This document shows, piece by piece, positions 44,159 to 48,036 of a stretch of 48,036 nt of DNA. Each line of letters starts with the position of its first letter. The stretch's first letter is position 1. The position numbers and the translations under genes are program-made. The stretch comes from Alphaproteobacteria bacterium (lineage in GTDB: Bacteria > Pseudomonadota > Alphaproteobacteria > TMED109), in the NCBI GenBank assembly GCA_022825235.1, contig JAJDYI010000045.1:1-48036 (forward strand), given 5' to 3'. The notes beneath the pieces are model-generated. The model did not search any database. It was not told the origin of the DNA and saw nothing but the letters and a program-made list of their open reading frames with translations.

Positions 44159-44193
44159 GCGAATGCGCACCCGGCGGTAACCGGGTGGTTCGC
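44159..44193 (-). promoter_or_regulatory. Hairpin in the rplU 5' leader
   Basis: CACCCGG (44168-44174) and CCGGGTG (44181-44187) form a 7-base stem with a 6-base loop, extended by GCGAA (44159-44163) with TTCGC (44189-44193). It would lie at the 5' end of the rplU transcript. Ribosomal protein genes often control themselves through such leaders; this is inference. Confidence 0.45.
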
Positions 44194-44205
44194 TTTATCG
44201 GGCGC

Positions 44206-44233
44206 AGTATCCACCATTTGTTCACGACGTCAA
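44206..44233 (-). promoter_or_regulatory. Sigma70-type promoter of rplU-rpmA
   Basis: On the minus strand TTGACG (44228-44233) and GATACT (44206-44211) are separated by 16 bases. They match the -35 and -10 boxes at five and four of six positions. The predicted start, near 44199, gives an 80-base leader that begins with the hairpin and precedes rplU. Confidence 0.55.
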
Positions 44234-44421
44234 ACCAGCGTTGACCGTACGGAACCCTGCTGGATTGCGGGGGAGGGGCCCAATGAGCGCCGTCTGCGGC
44301 TGGCACTCGCGCCGGATCGGTCAGGATCGCTCGGCTGGCGTCCATTCGGGCGCGGCTGGTGGTCCCGGCCGCCCGGAAACCGCGCCCCGGCCGCGGGTCC
44401 GAACGATGCGTGGTGGCGTCG

Positions 44422-44829
44422 TCATTGCTGCACCGAGTACGGAGCCTGGATCGTGCAGGCCGTGTCGGTATGCAGGGTCGTCACGCCGAACCGGGCGCGC
44501 CTGCGCAGCACCACCCAGAGCCGTCCTTCGGGCGGCCGCAGGATGGCTTCACCGGTGCCCAGCACCTGCTGTTCTTCGGAATACAGCACGCAGCGGACCA
44601 GGCCGGGATTGACCGCATCCGCAGGAATCCGCACCTCGACTTCCACGATGTTGGTGCAGGCGAGTTCGCCGCTGTGCTGGAAGCGGTTGCAGAGCGGTGG
44701 CGTGACCTCGACCGCCTCGACTGGCTGGGTTTCCACAGCGCCGGCGCCGGAACCGGAAACCGCGAGGACCAGCGCCAGCACGCCGCCGATGCACCGCCGG
44801 CGGGTTCGCGGGATGAACGGATCGGGCAT
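44422..44829 (-). CDS. Secreted protein of unknown function
   Basis: I do not recognise this 135-residue protein. The N-terminus has RTRRRCIGGVLALVLAVSGSGAGA, a signal peptide with a twin-basic start. The mature region has four Cys (LCNRF, ACTNI, VRCVLY, TACTI), probably two disulfides in the periplasm, and a beta-like VEVEVRIPADAVNPG segment. Start ATG 44829 was preferred over 44901 because the signal peptide then stands at the end, though its ribosome site is poor. It is divergent from the SDR gene and stands alone. Confidence 0.6.
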   Translation of the reverse strand: MPDPFIPRTRRRCIGGVLALVLAVSGSGAGAVETQPVEAVEVTPPLCNRFQHSGELACTNIVEVEVRIPADAVNPGLVRCVLYSEEQQVLGTGEAILRPPEGRLWVVLRRRARFGVTTLHTDTACTIQAPYSVQQ

Positions 44830-44920
44830 CTTCCGGTGGCAGGATAGACCGTTGCCAGCGGGCGGGTTGTGCGTGCACGCTTGCGGAGCAGATTCCGCCA
44901 AGCGATCCGGAGATGGCCGA

Positions 44921-45661
44921 ATGGTTCAGGCTGATGCGAACGAAGTGATCCTGGTCGTGGGCGCCGGCGATGCGACCGGCGGCGCGGTCGCCACCCGGTT
45001 TGCGCGTGGCGGCTACACCGCCGTCGTGACCCGACGCAAGCTCGAGCGGCTGGCCGGGCTGGCGGAGCGGCTGCACGCGGAGGGGTTGCCGGTCCACCCG
45101 ATTGCGCTCGACCCGCGGGTCGAGGACGACGTGGTCTCGCTGTTCGCCCGCGTCGAGCGGGAGATCGGACCGATCGGGGTGGTTGTGTTCAACATCGGGC
45201 CCAACGTCCAGTTTCCAATCGTCGAGACGACCGGCCGGGTCTACCGGAAGATCTGGGAACTGGCCGCGTACGCGGGTTTCCTCACGGGCCGGGAGGCCGC
45301 GCGCCACATGGCGCCCCGTGGCCGCGGGAGCATCTTCTTCACGGGAGCGACGGCGTCCGTGCGCGGCGGCAGCGGGTTTTCGGCCTTTGCCGGAGCGAAG
45401 TTCGCGCTGCGGGCACTCGCCCAGTCCATGGCCCGCGAACTCGGTCCGCAGGGGATCCATGTCGCGCACGCGATCATCGACGGACCCATCGATACGGCGT
45501 TTATCCGCGAGCACCGGCAGGACCTGCTCGAGACCCGGCCGCTGAAGCCCAACGTGCTCGACCCCGAGGACATTGCGGAAGTCTACTGGTCGGTGCATAA
45601 GCAGCCGCGAAGCGCATGGAGTTTCGAGTTCGACCTCCGGCCCTGGGCGGAGGCCTGGTAG
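44921..45661 (+). CDS. SDR family protein lacking the catalytic Tyr
   Basis: A 246-residue short-chain dehydrogenase/reductase fold. The NAD(P) site is VILVVGAGDATGGAVATRF, a variant of the usual TGxxxGxG, and the NxG-like NIGPNVQF motif follows. The active-site segment reads GSGFSAFAGAKFALRAL: the usual YxxxK is F156-x3-K160, so the catalytic Tyr is missing, and TGATAS replaces the usual Ser strand. Near its end are HAIIDGPIDTAF and WSFEFDLRPWAEAW. Either it has another mechanism or binds substrate without reducing it. GGAG precedes ATG 44921. It is followed 58 bases later by the enoyl-CoA hydratase gene. Confidence 0.78.
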   Translation: MVQADANEVILVVGAGDATGGAVATRFARGGYTAVVTRRKLERLAGLAERLHAEGLPVHPIALDPRVEDDVVSLFARVEREIGPIGVVVFNIGPNVQFPIVETTGRVYRKIWELAAYAGFLTGREAARHMAPRGRGSIFFTGATASVRGGSGFSAFAGAKFALRALAQSMARELGPQGIHVAHAIIDGPIDTAFIREHRQDLLETRPLKPNVLDPEDIAEVYWSVHKQPRSAWSFEFDLRPWAEAW

Positions 45662-45662
45662 C

Positions 45663-45676
45663 CGGGCATTCGCCCG
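45663..45676 (+). other. Short hairpin between SDR and enoyl-CoA hydratase genes
   Basis: CGGGC (45663-45667) and GCCCG (45672-45676) make a 5-base stem just after the SDR stop. It is too short to call a terminator with confidence. Confidence 0.25.
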
Positions 45677-45719
45677 TTCATCGCGATTTGGCGTCCATCT
45701 ACAAGAGGATTCAACGAAT

Positions 45720-46517
45720 ATGAGCGTTCCTAAGGTTCTGTACGAGAAAGAGGGGACGGTCGGCCGCATCATGCTGAATCGCCCTGACGAGGCGAACGCC
45801 CTCGACCTTGAAACCTCCAGGGAATTGTACGAGTCGGCCGTGGCTGCCGCGAGTGATCCTGCGGTGAGGGTGGTGCTGCTGGAGGCCCGGGGTCCCATGT
45901 TCTGCGCCGGCGGCGACCTCAAGCACTTCACCAGCTTCCGGGACCGGCCCAACGAGCTGGGGGCGGAACTCCTTCGCATCACCACGTACTTCCACGGAGC
46001 GATTTCCCACTTCAATCGCATGGCTGCGCCGGTCGTCTGCAAGGTGCAGGGGACGGCCGCCGGCGGCGGGCTGTCACTGGCGTTGAGCTGTGACCTCGTC
46101 TTTGCCGCCCGCTCGGTGAAATTCTCCGTGGCCTATACCGCTGCCGGGCTGTCGCCCGACGGGAGCTCGACGTTCTTCCTGCCCCGGCTGGTCGGAATGC
46201 GGCGCGCCCGGGAACTCATGCTGACTAACCGTCGCTTCATAGCCGAGGAAGCGCTGGCGATGAACATGATCGACCGAGTGTGCGACGACGATCAGCTCGA
46301 TGCCGAGGTGGCCCGGCAGGTCGAACACTTTGCGGCCGGTCCCACGCAGGCGTACGGGGCTGTCAAGCGACTCCTGCTGGCGTCGGCCGGCGAGACGCTG
46401 GAAAGCCAGATGGACGCCGAATCGCGCGAAATCGCGCGGACGGGGCAGGGGCCGGACGGCATCGAGGGCGTCTCGGCCTTCGCCGAGAAGCGCAAGCCCG
46501 CGTTTGTGGGAGGCTAG
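45720..46517 (+). CDS. Enoyl-CoA hydratase/isomerase (PaaG-like)
   Basis: A 265-residue crotonase. It adds water to, or shifts the double bond of, an enoyl-CoA. The oxyanion-hole segments are MFCAGGDLKHF and GTAAGGGLSLALSCDLVFA. The second site reads GLSPDGSSTFFLPRLVG, with Asp where hydratases have a catalytic Glu, as in PaaG-type isomerases. AGAGGA precedes ATG 45720. The frame open to 45573 is within the SDR gene. Substrate is unknown. It lies between the SDR and a dehalogenase-like gene, eight bases apart from the latter, so an operon is likely. Confidence 0.87.
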   Translation: MSVPKVLYEKEGTVGRIMLNRPDEANALDLETSRELYESAVAAASDPAVRVVLLEARGPMFCAGGDLKHFTSFRDRPNELGAELLRITTYFHGAISHFNRMAAPVVCKVQGTAAGGGLSLALSCDLVFAARSVKFSVAYTAAGLSPDGSSTFFLPRLVGMRRARELMLTNRRFIAEEALAMNMIDRVCDDDQLDAEVARQVEHFAAGPTQAYGAVKRLLLASAGETLESQMDAESREIARTGQGPDGIEGVSAFAEKRKPAFVGG

Positions 46518-46524
46518 GGGACCG

Positions 46525-47418
46525 ATGAGTGCACCTGAGGCGATCTCCGCCGCGGAGCTTCCCAAGAAACGGATCCGCGTGGCGGATCTCGAGATGGCCT
46601 ACGTCGATCAGGGAGAGGGGGATCCGGTCCTGTTCCTGCACGGAAATCCCACGTCCTCGTACCTTTGGAGGAACATCATCCCGCATCTGGCGGGCCGGGC
46701 GCGGTGCGTGGCGCCGGATCTCGTCGGGATGGGGGACTCCGACCCGCTCCCGGACACCGGGCCCGGAACCTATCGGTTCCGGGACCACCGGAATTTCGTG
46801 GACGCGTTCATCGAGGCGATGGGGATCGGCGAGCGCCTGACGCTTGTGGTGCACGACTGGGGCTCCGCGCTCGGTTTCCACTGGGCGGCTCGTCATCCGG
46901 AAGCCGTGCGCGGCATCGCCTACACGGAAGCCATCGTCCGCCCGGTCGATTGGAACGAGTGGCCGGAAGCGTCGCGGGGGATCTTCCAGGGGTTCCGCTC
47001 GCCGAAGGGTGACGAACTCATTCTGGAGCGCAATCTGTTCGTGGAGCGGGTGCTGCCGGGCTCGGTCCTGCGGCCGATGACCGAGGCGGAAATGGACGTC
47101 TATCGGCGGCCCTTTGCGGAGCCGGGTGAATCACGCCGCCCGACGCTGTCCTGGCCGCGGGAAATCCCCGTGGGCGGGACGCCCGCCGACGTGTGTGAGA
47201 TCGTTGAGGCGTACGCGGGCTGGCTGCCCGGGACAGATTTCCCCAAGCTCTTCATCAACGCGGACCCCGGGGCCATCCTCGTCGGCCCGCAGCGGGAATT
47301 CTGCCGTACCTGGAAGAATCAGACCGAAGTCACCGTGCGGGGGAGTCACTTCATCCAGGAGGATTCTCCGCACGAGATCGGCCGTGCGCTGGAAGACTGG
47401 TTTGACACGCTCCCGTAG
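46525..47418 (+). CDS. Haloalkane dehalogenase-like alpha/beta hydrolase
   Basis: A 297-residue alpha/beta hydrolase of the haloalkane dehalogenase II (LinB/DhaA-like) group. These replace a halogen by OH through an alkyl-Asp intermediate. The nucleophile D111 is in LVVHDWGSALGFHWA, E135 in IAYTEAIVRP, H275 in RGSHFIQEDSP; N41 in HGNPTSSYLWRN and W112 match the halide-binding pair. AGGGG precedes ATG 46525. It follows the enoyl-CoA hydratase gene by seven bases. Active-site completeness supports dehalogenase activity, but related members are esterases or epoxide-like hydrolases. Confidence 0.86.
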   Translation: MSAPEAISAAELPKKRIRVADLEMAYVDQGEGDPVLFLHGNPTSSYLWRNIIPHLAGRARCVAPDLVGMGDSDPLPDTGPGTYRFRDHRNFVDAFIEAMGIGERLTLVVHDWGSALGFHWAARHPEAVRGIAYTEAIVRPVDWNEWPEASRGIFQGFRSPKGDELILERNLFVERVLPGSVLRPMTEAEMDVYRRPFAEPGESRRPTLSWPREIPVGGTPADVCEIVEAYAGWLPGTDFPKLFINADPGAILVGPQREFCRTWKNQTEVTVRGSHFIQEDSPHEIGRALEDWFDTLP

Positions 47419-47455
47419 GCGGAGGGCGACGGCCCGGCCCGGCGCAGGCGGGCGG

Positions 47456-47806
47456 ATGCGGACAGGGGGTGCGCGCCCCTTGGTGCTCGCCGTGCTGGTC
47501 GCGGTTCTGATTGCCACTCCGCGCGGTTCCCACGCGGTGGAAACCGCCGCCCACGGGGCGCATCTCGCCTGGTGCCGGGGTTTGGCGGAGACCGCGACCG
47601 AGGTCACCGAATCAACGGATGCCGCAGACCTGGCGTCGGCACTCCAGGCACGGATCGACGAACTTGGGCTTGATGCGCTCCTCGTGGAGCCGGCCGTCGA
47701 GGACGGACGAGAGGCGGCCCTCGCCTACACCGCGGACCAGCAGGAGACCCGTCTCGAGGACGCGCTCGGCGGCTGCCGGACCTCGCTGGCTACCGGTGCC
47801 CGCTAG
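47456..47806 (+). CDS. Small secreted protein of unknown function
   Basis: I do not recognise this 116-residue protein. It opens with RPLVLAVLVAVLIATPRGSHA, a signal peptide cleaved near residue 27, then has an acidic, helical mature part with two Cys (AWCRGL and GGCRTSL). It resembles small periplasmic orphans. It starts 37 bases after the dehalogenase-like gene on the same strand. A 9-base inverted repeat follows the stop. Confidence 0.55.
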   Translation: MRTGGARPLVLAVLVAVLIATPRGSHAVETAAHGAHLAWCRGLAETATEVTESTDAADLASALQARIDELGLDALLVEPAVEDGREAALAYTADQQETRLEDALGGCRTSLATGAR

Positions 47807-47819
47807 CACGCACGCCTGA

Positions 47820-47877
47820 CGAAGGGGCCGTTGCGGGCGGAGGAACGTTCTACCGTCGCTGTCCAGCCGCCCCTTCG
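47820..47877. repeat. 9-base inverted repeat after the last gene
   Basis: CGAAGGGGC (47820-47828) and GCCCCTTCG (47869-47877) are perfect complements separated by 40 bases. They could form a long-loop RNA structure ending the preceding transcript. Confidence 0.4.
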
Positions 47878-47931
47878 AGGGTCGCGGGCAACCTCCCCTT
47901 GTATGAGACAGATGGCCCGAAGGGCAAGAAG

Positions 47932-47969
47932 TTATCAACAGTGGTTGGGGGCGCGGCTTCTGTGGAAAA
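47932..47969. promoter_or_regulatory. Two DnaA-box-like sites
   Basis: TTATCAACA (47932-47940) and the inverted TGTGGAAAA (47961-47969, complement TTTTCCACA) each differ by one base from TTATCCACA. They face each other 20 bases apart in a gene-free stretch at the window edge. They might belong to a replication-origin or DnaA-controlled region outside the window. Confidence 0.3.
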
Positions 47970-48036
47970 CCCGTGGCTGAAGTGCCGACGTCACTCTCGT
48001 AGATTTTGTGCAATTCCGCGCCCCTGCGCCGTTGGC

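Larger units (their letters stand above)
44119..44421. other. Intergenic region upstream of rplU
   Basis: About 300 bases between rplU and the secreted orphan. It holds the rplU promoter (44206-44233) and the leader hairpin (44159-44193). I see no other gene, and its 44240-44421 part shows nothing else. Confidence 0.5.

Noticed and set aside
44910..44930. tRNA-like start (GGAGATGGCCGAATGGTTC)
   Set aside because: It resembles the 5' part of a Ser/Leu tRNA, but no anticodon arm, TTCGA loop or acceptor complement follows; the bases are the ribosome site and first codons of the SDR gene.

Overview
The window looks like a G+C-rich (by eye about two thirds G+C) chromosomal segment of an alphaproteobacterium. 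The evidence is the gene order rplU-rpmA-obgE-proB-proA-nadD-rsfS-gpmI, a System I cytochrome c maturation set with separate ccmH and ccmI, and a ParE-type topoisomerase subunit. Catabolic genes (CoA-transferase, glutaryl-CoA dehydrogenase, PhyH and TauD dioxygenases, dehalogenase-like proteins) suggest a metabolically versatile free-living or host-associated heterotroph; no species can be named from sequence alone.

Layout. 0.2-0.9 kb: PIN/AbrB toxin-antitoxin pair. 1.2-5.0 kb: secreted orphan, CaiB/BaiF CoA-transferase, HNH nuclease, PhyH dioxygenase. 5.06-9.09 kb (minus): ccmF-ccmG-ccmH-ccmI, every junction an ATGA overlap. 9.6-11.6 kb (plus): EamA exporter and 3-hydroxyisobutyrate dehydrogenase. 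11.6-19.2 kb (minus): tauD-like, parE, DEAD-box helicase, dihydroorotase, secreted orphan, gcdH. 19.2-25.9 kb (plus): an accessory stretch that starts with a 0.6 kb A+T-rich spacer and holds an O-methyltransferase, an MNT/HEPN pair whose HEPN gene is broken by an in-frame TGA, a decayed tail of a second methyltransferase copy, an outer-membrane barrel, an ArsI/CadI-like enzyme, an ornithine cyclodeaminase-like enzyme and a DehI-like protein. 26.0-37.1 kb (minus): membrane cytochrome c, yejABEF peptide importer, 2-hydroxyacid dehydrogenase, PaaK-like ligase, ccmABCDE. 37.3-44.2 kb (minus): gpmI, rsfS, nadD, proA, proB, obgE, rpmA, rplU, with a recognisable sigma70-type promoter before rplU. 44.4-47.8 kb: a secreted orphan (minus), then SDR, enoyl-CoA hydratase, haloalkane dehalogenase-like hydrolase and a secreted orphan (plus). 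The last 230 bases are non-coding and carry two DnaA-box-like sites.

How the genes work together. The two ccm blocks (17 kb apart, same strand) together encode a complete CcmABCDEFGHI heme-ligation pathway, and the cytochrome c at 36.6-37.1 kb is an obvious client. The rplU to gpmI block combines ribosome assembly and silencing (L21, L27, Obg, RsfS), proline synthesis (ProB, ProA), NAD synthesis (NadD) and glycolysis (GpmI). gcdH, the CoA-transferase, mmsB, enoyl-CoA hydratase and the PaaK-like ligase point to acyl-CoA and amino-acid catabolism. The most unusual points are the probable CTG start of nadD, the nonsense-interrupted HEPN gene lying between an intact and a decayed methyltransferase 3' end, and several enzymes with altered active-site positions (CcmA switch His, SDR Tyr, DehI Asp). 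I found no insertion sequence, CRISPR array, rRNA or tRNA gene. A clearly new defence or metabolic system is not demonstrated.
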